Shown here in pieces: positions 22,701-33,294 of a DNA stretch of 64,000 nucleotides. This DNA comes from Isoetes taiwanensis (lineage: Eukaryota; Streptophyta; Lycopodiopsida; Isoetales; Isoetaceae). The notes beneath the pieces are model-generated. The model was not told where the DNA came from. It ran no database searches and was given only the letters and a program-made list of their open reading frames with translations. Both the position numbers and the translations under genes were made by a program. The stretch covers positions 4,278,001 through 4,342,000 of the forward strand of contig JAJEKV010000064.1 of the NCBI GenBank assembly GCA_021234155.1, given 5' to 3'. Each line of letters starts with the position of its first letter. Position 1 is the stretch's first letter.

Positions 22701-23259
22701 ACCATGGCCCTGGTCAACCGGCCAAAGCATCTGGCCGTGTGTAGAACCCCCGGTGGTTTCAACATGTAATCCAGCTCATTACACAAGAATTGGAATGGCC
22801 GTGGCACATGACGTATGACCCGACGGCTTCCTCCAATGTCTCCGCTCCAGGGGTGGGGAACGGCAGGCTGGCTGTTGGATCCAGAGCTGTGTCCACTGAT
22901 ACCACAATACAGTCATCTGGAACTGGAATATTGTGGCAGACAGTGGCGTCACGGAAAACTCCTTCCCCAACAACCTTACCAGCGCTCAGCAAGGTGACCC
23001 GACTAGGAAGCACGGTCGGGTTTTCGAAATATTTGTCCACACTATTATTAATAGTGTGGACGACATTTCCAAGGGTTTGCCCGAAGTCTTCTGTAAGGAC
23101 AATCTCCTCTACATCCATCTGCTGGCTTGTGATGGGAATACCTGCCTCGCCCTCTGTGATTGGAATAGAAGTCTCGGCGCTGCTAGAAATGACCTCGTCA
23201 ACATTCTGGCGCTGGTCAAGCGCCTCATTTTGTGGGATTTCAGAGCTAGCGCCTTCCAT
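22701..23259 (-). CDS. DUF8039-like domain of transposon origin (N-terminal part of the H3-like gene)
   Basis: Seen: true ATG at 23259 (MEGASSEIPQNE), an acidic linker, then LPSRVTLLSAGKVVGEGVF, RDATVCHNIPVPDDCIVVSV and LPFPTPGAETLEEAVGSYV, followed in the next frame by NELDYMLKPPGV. Known: this arrangement (hGvpIP-x-x-c-x-x-V-x-V ... lpiPt-x-g-x-e-TL-x-x-A-x-G-x-x-v) is common in plant proteins associated with CACTA-type transposons, which I believe are catalogued as DUF8039. One or two frame changes (near 22,790 and 22,700) separate it from the H3-like part on the same strand, with no gap for a promoter, so a single fused gene is likely. Confidence 0.6.
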
Positions 23260-23347
23260 GGATATGAGCGGATTTTAGCAAGGAGGAGAAATTCAAATAA
23301 GCAATATTGTCTGTCCCGATCCCATAAACCCCTAGACTAAAAAATGT

Positions 23348-23590
23348 TCTTGGTAGCCACGGTGCGAAATCGGGCAGTCTAAAAACTGCCGACATCCTGT
23401 TTTCGCACCGTAGCCACGGTGCGAAATAGGGCAGTCCGAAAACTGCCGACAGCCTGTTTTCGCACCGTAGCCACGGTGTGAAATCGGGCAGTCTGAAAAC
23501 TGCCGACAGCCTGTTTTCGCACCGTAGCCACGGTGCGAAATAGGGCAGTCCAAAAACTGCCGACATCCTGTTTTCGCACTGTAGCCACCA
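23348..23590. repeat. Hairpin array D (five units)
   Basis: The best-preserved array: units near 23,350, 23,403, 23,461, 23,518 and 23,576 at a 58-bp period, each CGCACCGTAG-CCACGGTGCG. Spacers contain a second small hairpin (GGCAGTCTGAAAACTGCC). It lies between the 3' end of the H2A-like gene and the 5' end of the DUF8039/H3 gene. Confidence 0.95.
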
Positions 23591-23767
23591 TTAAAGAATA
23601 CCTAACATATACATCTAACAAGGATTTATTGCTCACATTGAATTCTAACAATTAATGAATATCATAAATGAACATTCATACAAAAGCAATTTCGTCATAT
23701 GAAAACAATTGATACATTATAGAAAAGACAATTTATAGAAAAGACATTATATCAATGCAAAAGTTTT

Positions 23768-24352
23768 TTAAGTACATTTCCTTTTCTTGGCATCAGGGCC
23801 TGTAGTACCCGAATCAAAATCTTCTAAGTCCTCTTCTTTTACTCCAGCCCCAATTGCATCTAACAGATACAATATGTCAGGGTCCTTCTGTGCACAGGAC
23901 AAGCGCAGTGTTTCCTTGTCCGCTCCACCCAAGTCTAGAGCTACTTTATTTGCAAGGACAGAGTACATTTTGAAGCCCCTGAAGACATACATTGCGATAG
24001 CCCTATCTACTGCTACCACTCGATCATAGTTTGAGGCTAGGGGCACGTGGTTGCCAGCTAATGACAGAGCCTTAAGCTTGAGGACCTCCTGTACTCCAGA
24101 TGGACTATATTTATTGTGAAACACAATAATTCCCCCCTTGTGAAGGTAGCCCATATAATGTGCAATACTGGCGTCCCGACCTAGGGTGACTCTCTGATGC
24201 CTTGCACAGAAGTCATCAATAAATAACTCCTGCATAAAAGAAACATCAGATTCAAGAAGAAATAGAAAATGAAACCAGATAAATACCTCTTTTGTCCCAT
24301 TCGACAACGGTTTGGGTTTGTTATTTTGAAAGAGGACTTTGGCAAAGCTCAC
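23768..24352 (-). CDS. H2A-like histone-fold protein
   Basis: Seen: an upstream exon segment (SFAKVLFQNNKPKPLSNGTKE) ends at a GTATTT donor near 24,290. The next exon, after TTTTATGCAG, encodes ELFIDDFCARHQRVTLGRD, SIAHYMGYLHKGG, VQEVLKLKALSLAGN, NYDRVVAVDRAIAMYV, YSVLANKVALDLGG and an acidic, then basic end (DAKKRKCT). Against H2A: (F)PVGR, AVLEYLTAEILELAGN, (N)KKTRIIPRHLQLAI, LNKLLSGVTIAQGG, in order and with nearly equal spacing (39 versus 36 residues between GR and AGN). Known: this is the H2A helix 2/loop 2/helix 3 signature. The stop is at 23768. No in-frame ATG was found for the first exon (it opens after GTG), so more 5' sequence or decay is likely. Confidence 0.6.
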   Translation of the reverse strand: MSFAKVLFQNNKPKPLSNGTKEVFIWFHFLFLLESDVSFMQELFIDDFCARHQRVTLGRDASIAHYMGYLHKGGIIVFHNKYSPSGVQEVLKLKALSLAGNHVPLASNYDRVVAVDRAIAMYVFRGFKMYSVLANKVALDLGGADKETLRLSCAQKDPDILYLLDAIGAGVKEEDLEDFDSGTTGPDAKKRKCT

Positions 24353-24592
24353 GTTCTATGAATTGAAGCAAGTGTTTGAAGAGCTAGCGACTTCAAATTT
24401 GACATCTTTCAACGCTTCATACCCCTCAGACTTTTTTGCATGACAATTTCAAATGCATCCTCACGGAGGTATTGAGGATCCATCATAAGTCACGGCCTCC
24501 ATCATTTTCCGGGGACATCGGGTCTCAAAGTCTATAAGTCCTCCCGGGCCGACAACATGGGCATATATCCGCCCAATATCTCGCGTCTTCTC

Positions 24593-25284
24593 TCAACCCT
24601 CGTCGCCGGATATGTCCGGCAACAACAAGTATGGTTTCCCACCTACATGGATGGGATATGCTTCTGATAGCCCCCAAGTAGATAACTTTTTCTCGGAGAC
24701 CTCCTCTTCCACAACCTCGATCTCCTCATTTTCCAGTACGAGCTTCTCTTCCTCAGGATCTATCGGCTCCTCTCTTGGTGAGGGGGGCGCGTTGTTTGGC
24801 GACGAATTGCACTTGAAGAAGAGCGGCATCTTTGCTTGGCTTAGTGTAAATCATGTATGTCTTTGAACATGATATCTAGGCCAAAAACTTTCCTTCCCCT
24901 CTTGCACCATAGATTCGCGGTAGTTTCTTCAAGAACCTTCTAATTCGGTCTTGATCGGGTTTGAAACATCTTAAGAAAAGCACGCATGCTTAGTGAAGGC
25001 AAACTAGTCACGGGACATGGTTTCCGCGTCGGGACCAGCTCGACCATGAAGCTATGAAGGATGCCGCCATATGCATCGAGTAAACCTGTTGTTAATCGCG
25101 TGCCATAATGTCTACGCTTCGGGCAAAATTATTATATACGATGGGTTGCATCCAGCGGCTCCTCTAGCTCCTCTTCGAACTCTTCGAGGGATGCTTCGGC
25201 CCGAAAATCCCGTTCTTTCTCCACTATTTTGTCATACCATGCGCTAAACAGCTCCCATGCCTTATCTGACCCGCTATTTGCCAT
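24593..25284 (-). pseudogene. Decayed gene with acidic region, function unknown
   Basis: ATG at 25284 opens MANSGSDKAWELFSAWYDK followed by an acidic stretch (FEEELEEPLDA) and stops. Further down come LDAYGGILHSFMVEL, LSMRAFLKMFQ, then KVLEETTANLWC and GRKVFGLDIMFKDI, a stop, and a very acidic frame PIDPEEEKLVLENEEIEVVEE ending at 24593. At least three breaks. Because it lies directly upstream of the H2A-like exon it may be that gene's lost 5' part or a separate gene. Confidence 0.3.
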
Positions 25285-25329
25285 TCTCGTGGAGCAGCGC
25301 CTCAATTTATGACAGTTAGAATGTGAGCG

Positions 25330-25695
25330 CCACTAACAACGTGGCAACGATGCGAAAATAACACTTCCTTAATTTATGCTATGCACAAATTCGCACCGTG
25401 GCTACGGTGCGAAAACAAGACTTCGATAATTTATTGTATTTACAATTTCGCACCGTGGCTACGGTGCGAAAACACCCCTTCCATTTTTTATTCTATGCAC
25501 ATTTTCGCACCGTAACAACCCTTCAATATCTTATTGTATGTATAATTTCGCACCGTGGGCATGGTGCGAAAATACCCTTTCATTTTTTATGCTATGCACA
25601 TTTTCGCACCGTGGCTACGGTGCGAAAATGGCCCTTCCATATATTATGAGAGCCACAATTTCGCACCGTAAGTACGGTGTGAAAACACGTCCACA
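25330..25695. repeat. Hairpin array E (about seven units)
   Basis: Units near 25,335, 25,391, 25,449, 25,504 (half), 25,547, 25,603 and 25,665 with spacers of the type CTTCCATATTTTATGCTATGCACATTTT. It lies between the 3' end of the BAH-like gene and the 5' end of the next minus-strand gene. Confidence 0.9.
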
Positions 25696-25764
25696 ATCAG
25701 AGGTGTACATAATTTCGCAATTAATATACAATAGATCTCCAATTAACAATCACTTATATTTATA

Positions 25765-26977
25765 TTAGATAGATTCATATACAGATATGACTTTGGGTGG
25801 CATGCATGACCCCAATTTATAGCTTTCTTCTCTGCGCTTTCCCACCTTCTGGCCATCTATCATGAAATGGAAGAAATTTAAGTCTGTCTCAAACTCTAAT
25901 TGCCGCCGAACATCGAATAGAGACCACTCACTCTCCGCTCTCAGACTTTTGAACAGCTGATTATCCTTATGAATGTTCAAGTCTATGACAACGGAATGAG
26001 TGCCATCATTGTCATCTTGTTCGACAGGAATCCAGACGTACTTTCTTCCTTCACGGACATTTCGCCATCTCCTATACTTAAAAGTGACATACAGAGTTTG
26101 CTTCCGAATGCAATATCTGAACCGAACCGTGTCTCGACTTATCCTGCATTCAGTACATTCAGCTCCATCGAACACTCCAACCTTCAAGAAATACACTATC
26201 TAAAAACTATCCACAAATTTGTTGAACTGTAAACATCTTCAAGGTCTTCTTTACATTGTGGTAGCTCTTGAATATGGCAATGAAACGGATCAATTCCTAA
26301 ATTTATCTTCACATGCCCATGAGACTCCTCCCTTCTCCTTCAATGCCGCGTGAACATTTCCTGCGACAACTTACTCCGTGCTAATAAGATAGAAGTGGCA
26401 TCCGAGGCCTGCGCAAGATAAATCGGACAAAGTTTGGGCAATGGAAGCTCGGTTAGCTTGGATCTTCGTGGAGAGTATTCATACCTCGAACCATATACCC
26501 CTTTCTCTCGAAATGCTTGGTGTGCTACCTTGAACAACAAGCAGCCCATATCTTGGTGAAAGCAATGGAATACATCGCTTATCGAAAGTGTGAAGAGACA
26601 GTGTTCTCCACATCGGATATACACAAACACGAGAGAATAGGAATGAAGGCTGGATAAGTAACTTGAACTAATTTGAATATGGATTGCATAGAATTACATA
26701 CTCACAATTTGCTTCTAACCGTGGGAAAAGTTCGTCGCTTGCTTATTTTTTCTTTTGCCATATCTGTTGGAGTGTATACATGCCTTACTTGTATAAATAT
26801 CTCTTTGCCTGATCGAAATCCGACCACCAAAGCCTTCCAATGTGCAGAAACATCATTTCTCCTGCATCTTTTGACTCGCCATTCACCTCGCATTGCAGGT
26901 TGAAGTGTAACAAAGCTCCCGGTCGACACCACGAAGCTTTCAAACTCATTTTCGACTGTGATAGAGCTTATAGCCAT
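25765..26977 (-). CDS. Multi-exon gene with BAH-like N-terminal region
   Basis: Seen: ATG at 26977; the first exon encodes VSTGSFVTLQPAMRGEW, then HWKALVVGFRSGKEIFIQVR and HVYTPTDMAKE. Known: BAH domains show G-x-x-V-x-L...A-x-I-x-x-I...x-V-x-V-R-W-(F/Y)-Y-x-P-x-(D/E)-(T/M), which this echoes. A second open segment (26630-26340) contains VYIRCGEHCLFTLSISDVF and CLLFKVAHQAFREKGVYGS. A third (26196-25765) encodes a 143-residue piece (VTFKYRRWRNVREGRKYVW, VVIDLNIHKDNQLFKSL) and ends at 25765. Exon joins were not fixed. BAH proteins bind nucleosomes or modified histone tails, which would suit an element carrying histone-like proteins, but that link is inference. Confidence 0.4.
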
Positions 26978-27367
26978 CTAGTCACAGAATTCAAATCAGA
27001 ATATGGAGCGGAATCGAAATACTAGGAAAGGCTACGCGATTTTACCTTGATCGAAGTTTTTCTGCGGTCGAAACTCCCCTTAGCGCAGGTCGAAGCAGTT
27101 CCCGAGTGAACCGAAGTTCCCTTGTCGCGGGCAATCGATCTTCGCGCAAACTCTGTTGTGGAAAACACCTGAGCGGGAAATGAGGGGGGCTAACGGTTAT
27201 AATTGCCACGTGTGTAATCTGAAACCCGAAGCTAGAGGCACGGATATTACCGAAGCTACATGCAGTTGACACCTGGAAAGGCGAAAGCAAGGCTCGGTAA
27301 AAAAGTTCTGTACAAGCTCGGCTCCCCATTGGCCGCGAGCTTTTTGACGTGGCATCGAGTAAGGGCC

Positions 27368-27395
27368 CTTATTTGACCTCAAAAAAACTCTAATG
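27368..27395 (-). repeat. Right TIR of the giant element
   Basis: Exact inverted copy of 12024-12051; the flanking base beyond is ATGTATATCTC or TATATCTC depending on where the end is placed. Confidence 0.85.
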
Positions 27396-27399
27396 TATA

Positions 27400-29000
27400 T
27401 CTCACTACACCAATAAATATAACAAATAATCCCACGTTAAGAATTTGAAAGAAAAACCTTTACACTAGCAATAGTTAATTAATATTGTATTATCTCCAAT
27501 GTCACACACATATATTTTAATGCTAAAATTATAGAAAGAATAGTAACAAAATCAAACAAACATCGTGGAACTTTGCCTGATTACTGTGTTCAATCTCATC
27601 CTTTATACAGATCGAATTTCAACTTATATACAGTTAGGGATCACCGCTTTCTGGCAATCCATTGATCATACCCTTTGGATTACAATTTCGGCAGCTAGAT
27701 CCTTGTGTTTGAATCCACCTGGCCGGGAACACTATTCACCGAGCTAGGTTTTAGGAATAACCATAAATAATTTAATATTTACAATCTAAGACCATTGTCC
27801 TAGATATATTTATATTCAATGATAAACATATAGACCTTTTATGTTTCATCTAGGTCTATATATTCTTCACTCCATCGGCTGTGTCATAACAAAATCTACA
27901 ATTCTGTCGTCTTTATTCTAGTTTTTGGCTTTGATTTTTTCTCATGAAGGGCGAAGAGAAACTACTAGGGGCAACTTGAATTATTTGTAAATATCAAGGT
28001 TTTTTTTGCAAATACCAGGTATTTAAAAAAAAAAAAAAAAAACTGATACTAAACCAATGGTATGCTAAGTTGAATAAGTTGTAAGGTGTTTCTTTTATAC
28101 TGATTAAACTTATGGAGCAACTCATAACTTATGGAGTAACTGATTATACAGTAACTCATCTATTAAGTCTTGAACATACACATGGTGTATTTGACCCACA
28201 CTCCAAGACCTAAACTCTAAAATTAAGCCCTAAACCCAAAGGTTTGCCTTTTGTTTCTTTAATGAGTCATTTAATACAATGATCTTTCTCTTTTGTGTTC
28301 AACAGCCCTGCCAGTATTTACGAGCAACTCCAATCCCTACATGCCTTATCAGTATTCATGAGCAACTCGAGAGTTAACACAAATGTCATGACTAGCGGCA
28401 TCAAGTAGAATAACTTTAAAGATGGAGACAATTCCGCCAACAAAATCTATTATTACACTACCCACTCGTTCCCATACATCTATTTGCATCTGCTGAAATC
28501 TGTTGCCCTAAACCCATTCCATCATCATCCCATCTAATTACTTATAACATTCTATTGCATCTGCTCAAATCTCTTGCCTTAAACCCATTTCATACATCGT
28601 TGAAGCCCAACATCATTAGGCACATGTTTCTAGTTGCATTAATGTTTGCATATACTTTGTTTTATGACTATAGGCAGCTGAAATAGACCTGATTTTCTTT
28701 GAAATACAAATGCAACAAGAAGTTTGTGGTTTTAAGTACAAATGCAACGATAAGTTTTCGGTTTAAAGTCTCCTTTTTCTTGGAATTATTTGCCTGCGTA
28801 ATACGATAAGATTCCTAAGGTCGAAATAATTGAAACAATAATAATACAGAAATTCTGAATGATGTTTCTTTCTAAAATGCAATACAAGAATTGAAGTTTC
28901 GATTAAAGATATGTGATACAGTCCTTGGAAGTAAACCAGAGAACATTCTACTGTCTAAACCGACCAAATTAAGAAAGTTAATTCTTTTGCCGATGCATGA
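27400..29000. other. Gene-free stretch
   Basis: No exon, RNA gene or structured repeat recognised. An A18 run lies at about 28,023-28,041. Confidence 0.4.
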
Positions 29001-29008
29001 ATAATCAA

Positions 29009-29547
29009 CTACAAACCCCTGTCTATCCTTGGATGATTCGTAAGATAATGCACGTAGTCTTCATAACTTTCCTGCCTAAAACTTGTATTGTTACACATTT
29101 TTCTTTTATTAACCAGAGAATCTACCACATCATTCTCAGACCTGCACTTGCAGCCTAACAATCTCCACCTTTTTCCGTCCTTTGTTGCCTCTTCAGAAAT
29201 TTCTGAAGCTCTGAAAGACCCTGAAATACTTCGTCTAAATCTTTTCGATATATTTGCAGCTTTGATGCCTAGCATTTCGCCTAAAGTGATGGTTTTTCTT
29301 TCAAAGAAACTGGACCTGAAAGACTGCAGAGCATAAGTCAGCAACATGCATATTAGGCTCAAAAAACTAAAAAATAAAACTAATAACATACCTCTGTTTC
29401 AAAGCTGGTACAAGATTGCGTTGAAAAACTAACAGACATGATTGAATGATCTTCATGTGCAGAAGAATTGAGCATGTTGATCTGAAGATCGAGATGGCAA
29501 CCGGGCAGAGAAGCGATCTCAAATATTTCCACATTATTCTGCTGCAT
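29009..29547 (-). CDS. Small two-exon plant protein, function unknown
   Basis: Seen: a likely ATG at 29547 gives MQQNNVEIFEIASLPGCHLD, ending at 29392 with ...SFETE and a good donor (GAG|GTATGT). Exon 2 starts at 29323 after CTCTGCAG and encodes SFRSSFFERKTITLGEMLGI, KAANISKRFRRSISGSF, then KRWRLLGCKCRSEND and a tail ending at 29009 (NHPRIDRGL). Both exons are in phase 0, so the joined frame is continuous (about 155 codons). The frame is open further upstream to 29712, so an earlier start is possible. The region after the splice is basic and the N-terminus neutral. I recognise no domain. Confidence 0.5.
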
Positions 29548-30285
29548 CTTTTTACCTAAACTACGAATCTTTGCAAATGAAAACGGGAGAAGGGCCAATC
29601 TGAGCACCTTTTTATCCTTAGAAGAAGACCCGAGTACCTTAGAAAGAATGTGGATCGAGGTCTCAAGCCCACCGCCTAAGAGGCATAGAAGGCGGCAAAT
29701 CAACAATTCCAAATCTCAGACCGCCACGTGGCCAATAATTTCTGGCACTAATAGAACGGTCGGAAATGACCCAGTCAATTTGGGCAAAACAGCAATATAA
29801 TTACAACTTAAAGGGGCCTAACATTGAAAAGTTAAATGATACAGTCTTGCATTTGACAATACAAAAAATGTACATCTGGAGAGCCGCATCATATACATTG
29901 CCTATTAAAGACAATGTTAATCTACCCACCAAATAGACCTGTGATTATACAACATATCTTGGTCATCAAAGTCATCCAAGCCTTTTTACTAAAGCTTACA
30001 CATGGTACATTGTGCTGTACACTAGGAACTTCAGAATGTGAGCACCAACCAGAACTTTGGTTGCACCATCTGGCTATTTCGTGTATTTGTATGATAAAGC
30101 TGATACTCTTTCTGACATGTCAAGTACAAAGCAGTCAACCATCGCATACCTGCCCAATTCTTTCCTAATGCAACTACAAAGACATCCACCGCCAACCTCC
30201 AAGCACAGCAATTACAAAGACATCCACCACCAACACTTACTTTGGAGCTCTCCAAGAACAGTTCCAATGCAAGTGGTCACAAGAA

Positions 30286-33200
30286 TTAGCCACGTGCTAG
30301 CAAAATTGCTTGGATTTCTTGCAAAGACCGTCCTTTAGTCTCAATTGTTGCTTTCTTCACAAAATATGCAGCAGCAAGACAAACAGTTGCAAAGAAGCTG
30401 TACACGTTTAGGGGACCAAACTGCTGTAGAAAATGCAGAAACGCCAATCCAACTATGAAGTTTGCAACCTGAAATTACCCACCATTTGGACCATAGATAG
30501 AATCCACAAATAGGGAGAAAAACTGTTCAGTAACTTTATATATCAGGAATTAACATGCTTACCCAGTGCACGGACATTGCCACAGACATGGCTTTTGCTC
30601 TAACAGAATCAGCAAGAATCTCTGATAATAACAGGCCTGGAATTGGGCCTGCTCCAAGAGCAAACATAAAAACAAACCTGCAAAAGGGAAGGGAACACGA
30701 AGGCAAGAACAAGAGAATTTCAGATGTGAAAATAAACGTACTGGCTAAGTTTCGGTGCAACGAGCTGAGTTTCAAAACCACCATAAGGCATCTAAAAGGA
30801 ATAACTTTAACTCACATCAGAATTCCGACGACTGAAACTTGACCTTGTAAATCAGCAAATATTTGAAATGCAGCAGCTGATGCCAATATTGACATGGCAA
30901 ACATCTGGACAGGAAAGCAAATGTCTCCATCATGTGTTTATGAAATACCAGCTAATTAATATTCCCAAACATATGTTTGATGAGCACCTTACCATTCCTA
31001 GAAAACTAAAGATAAGAAGAGTACGGCGTCCCAGTTTCTCTGTCAGATAGGTGGCAATAAGGGAAGCTACAAAATAATGGTTCCTAATCAAATAAGGAAG
31101 TTGAAAATGCATATGGAGAGTGTCTCACACAATAATAAGAAAATCAGAGTTGAATAACAACTTTATAGAGGAATGATGGTTTCTGCTCACCTAATAGATT
31201 TACGCATCCAACACAGACACTTGCTAACGTTGCAGATGTAAAGCCAGCATTCTGAAAAACTGTTGAAGAGAAGTAGAATACAGCATTGATTCCAGAAAAT
31301 TGTTGGAATGCAAAAAGAGCAGCTCCAATAATTAAAACTGTAAAAACATGGGAAATAAGATGCTGAATAAGGATAATGTGAAAGGAGTTAAGGATAACTA
31401 ATTAACATAAACTTTCAATTAGCATTCTTACCTCTTCTATTCTGCTTCTCCAAAAGAGCTCCCCATGAACTAGATTCTCTTTCAATGGATGCACCCTGTT
31501 GGATCAAATCTGCCATAGCTGCTTTCATATGTTCCTCTCCCCATAAGCGTCGGAGTTCACTGGCAGCGTCATCTCGTCTCCTTTTCTGCAGTTAGGCCCG
31601 AGTAAGGCAGCGCAGAGGGATGACTTTTGCGACAAAAAAGAATCAGACATTCTAAAACAAGCATTTCCAAGTGACACAAGAAAGCGCTTTCCTCTATATT
31701 AGCATAGCGGGTCTGGACCAATTATTTCCTAGTCACCTTAAATAGCCACCGAGGGCTCTCGGCACAGAACTCCATTCCAACAAGAAGCAAAATAGCAGGT
31801 CCAGCTGCAATCCAAAAACATGCACGCCACCTAAGGGAAAATTAATATCACTGTTAAAAACTTGTTTCTTTTCATTGTAATCTGAAGCCATGTGACTTAC
31901 CAACCGTATAACTTAACTGTTGGTAAGCTTATCAAAAGGGCACCAAGGATTCCAATGCATGTGGCAACTTGACATAAGCAACCATAAGCGCCCCGAACAT
32001 AAGTTGGGGAGATCTGTTATTTCTTTTCTTAGTAAGTTTGTTGTGTATCAATTGAAAGCCCAATGTATTGTGTGCAGTAAATGTATACCTCAGAAACATA
32101 AAGTGAGGTAACAGGCCCCACAATCCCCAATCCTACACCAACCAAGCTTCGACCAACAAGCATCAATTTGTTACTGGTTGCAACTGCGCTGCAAACGCAA
32201 AAAACTACTTAACTCTGCAATATCTGATGGATCATAATTCCAGAATGTCATCACACCTTAGCATAGTGCCTACGAGCATAGGAAACGCACTAAGTTGCAT
32301 GGCAGACCTTCGTCCAAGACCATCAGCAATTAAACCACTTAACGCACTTCCAAAGAAAGCACCTACCAGTAGCAAACTAACTAGCAATCCTGTAAAACCC
32401 ACCATTCGCCTATTTAACTCTGATCTTTCTGAAAAGAATAGAACATCCATTAGCTTTATAAGGGGAGATGACCTTGTGATATGTAATCATCAGCAAACCC
32501 CAGATCTTCTGCAATATGCTGAAGGGGAATATTCACCACTCTGATTGAAATGTGCGGTGGTGTTAACAAGCTCAAAATTTTAAATGCATGACAAGTATTT
32601 GTTGTTCTAACCGAGAAACTTACGCCATGTGGTAACCAAATAGAACGTTTGAGATTATTGCCACACAAGCATGCGGCAATGACAAATGCCAAGGTGGGTT
32701 TGTAGATGGTTCTGCGGGATGAAAACAACATTGTATTATCATCTTCAAATAGTAAATGCTGCTAATCACAAATTTACCTTGTGCACCATTATTCTTTGAA
32801 ATATACAGACAGGAAGGCATGCGGGCATACTTGAGCCTCCCATTAAAGCCCAATCTGGCAGGGCCTATTTCTTCTTCCAGCGGGACATCCTCCAACTGAT
32901 TGCGTAATGCAAAATCCTGTGATGACTCCCCAAGAACAGGGCCATTGGAAGGAACCACCTGTTTATAAGAATAAAATGAAGCCCCTCTTTCAGATGGCGA
33001 CCAATGTGATACATCCAAAACCATATCCTTGCTGCTTGACCTAAAAATTGGCCCTTCTCTAGCTTGAACTGCGAGCTCAACATTTCCCTCTTTACCCTTT
33101 CCATAATCAAAACTAGAACAAATTGCAAGCAGTTTTGCAATGCTTCCTTTTCTGGTTATTGTTTGCCCTAACTCATTGTCGGCCAGGTCGCCGTCGCCGT

Positions 33201-33290
33201 CGCTAAGCTTTGCAGCAGGACTAAAACCCTTTAGGGCCAGATTTTCCTGCACTATTGTACGAGAACGAAGGCGTGAATGCGGCAGAAAAA
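30286..33290 (-). CDS. Plastidic glucose transporter / SGB1-type sugar transporter (MFS)
   Basis: Seen: 13 coding exons with canonical splice sites and matching phases: about 33290-32778, 32711-32624, 32540-32473, 32389-32257, 32188-32089, 32013-31901, 31830-31737, 31585-31432, 31337-31191, 31066-30993, 30904-30816, 30677-30563 and 30468-30286. Motifs in order: NVLFGYHMAVVN (helix 1), GLIADGLGRRSAMQLSAFPM (the G-x-x-x-D-x-x-G-R-R loop), SNKLMLVGRSLVGVGLGI, AESPRWLFK (PESPR-type), FAFQQFSGINAVFYFSSTVF (QQ-x-x-G-x-N), LTEKLGRRTLL, FALGAGPIPGLLLSEI, IETKGRSLQEIQ (PETKG-type), stop 30286-30288. Known: pGlcT moves glucose out of plastids, while the close Arabidopsis SGB1 is a Golgi hexose transporter; the helix-1 and loop sequences are nearer SGB1. 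The start is unresolved: the first in-frame ATG is 33024, yet the frame is open to about 33,290 with no ATG. The gene looks intact. Confidence 0.9.
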
Positions 33291-33294
33291 TCTG

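Larger units (their letters stand above)
12024..27395. mobile_element. Giant (about 15.4 kb) TIR-flanked element carrying histone-fold-like genes
   Basis: Seen: the 28 bases at 12024-12051 (CATTAGAGTTTTTTTGAGGT...) are an exact inverted copy of 27368-27395. Just inside, both ends carry GCCACGT-type sequence. If the element proper starts at TAGAG, the flanks ATGCAT (left) and ATGTAT (right) could be a 6-bp target duplication with one difference; this is not certain. Content: a transposase-like gene near the left end; two paralogous H2B-like genes; two paralogous H4-like genes; a DUF8039-like plus H3-like gene; an H2A-like gene; a BAH-like gene near the right end; five hairpin arrays between genes. 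A younger hAT-like element sits inside at 17388-20171. Inference: one composite autonomous-type DNA transposon, now decayed. Alternative: unrelated pieces bounded by a chance or MITE-derived inverted repeat. Confidence 0.65.

Noticed and set aside
23246..23651. Minus-strand frames with repeated FAPWLRCENR or ISHRGYGAKTG
   Set aside because: Translation of the hairpin array, not protein repeats.
24840..25060. A possible second H4-like pattern (LEETTANLW, GRKVFGLDIMFKDI)
   Set aside because: An EET and R-K-x-V...D pattern recalls H4, but a gap of about 17 residues and an in-frame stop are needed; the 20.6-21.4 kb pair is a better H4 candidate.
15198..25695. CRISPR-like array
   Set aside because: Regular palindromic repeats with spacers, but the spacers are nearly identical within an array and the context is a plant transposon.
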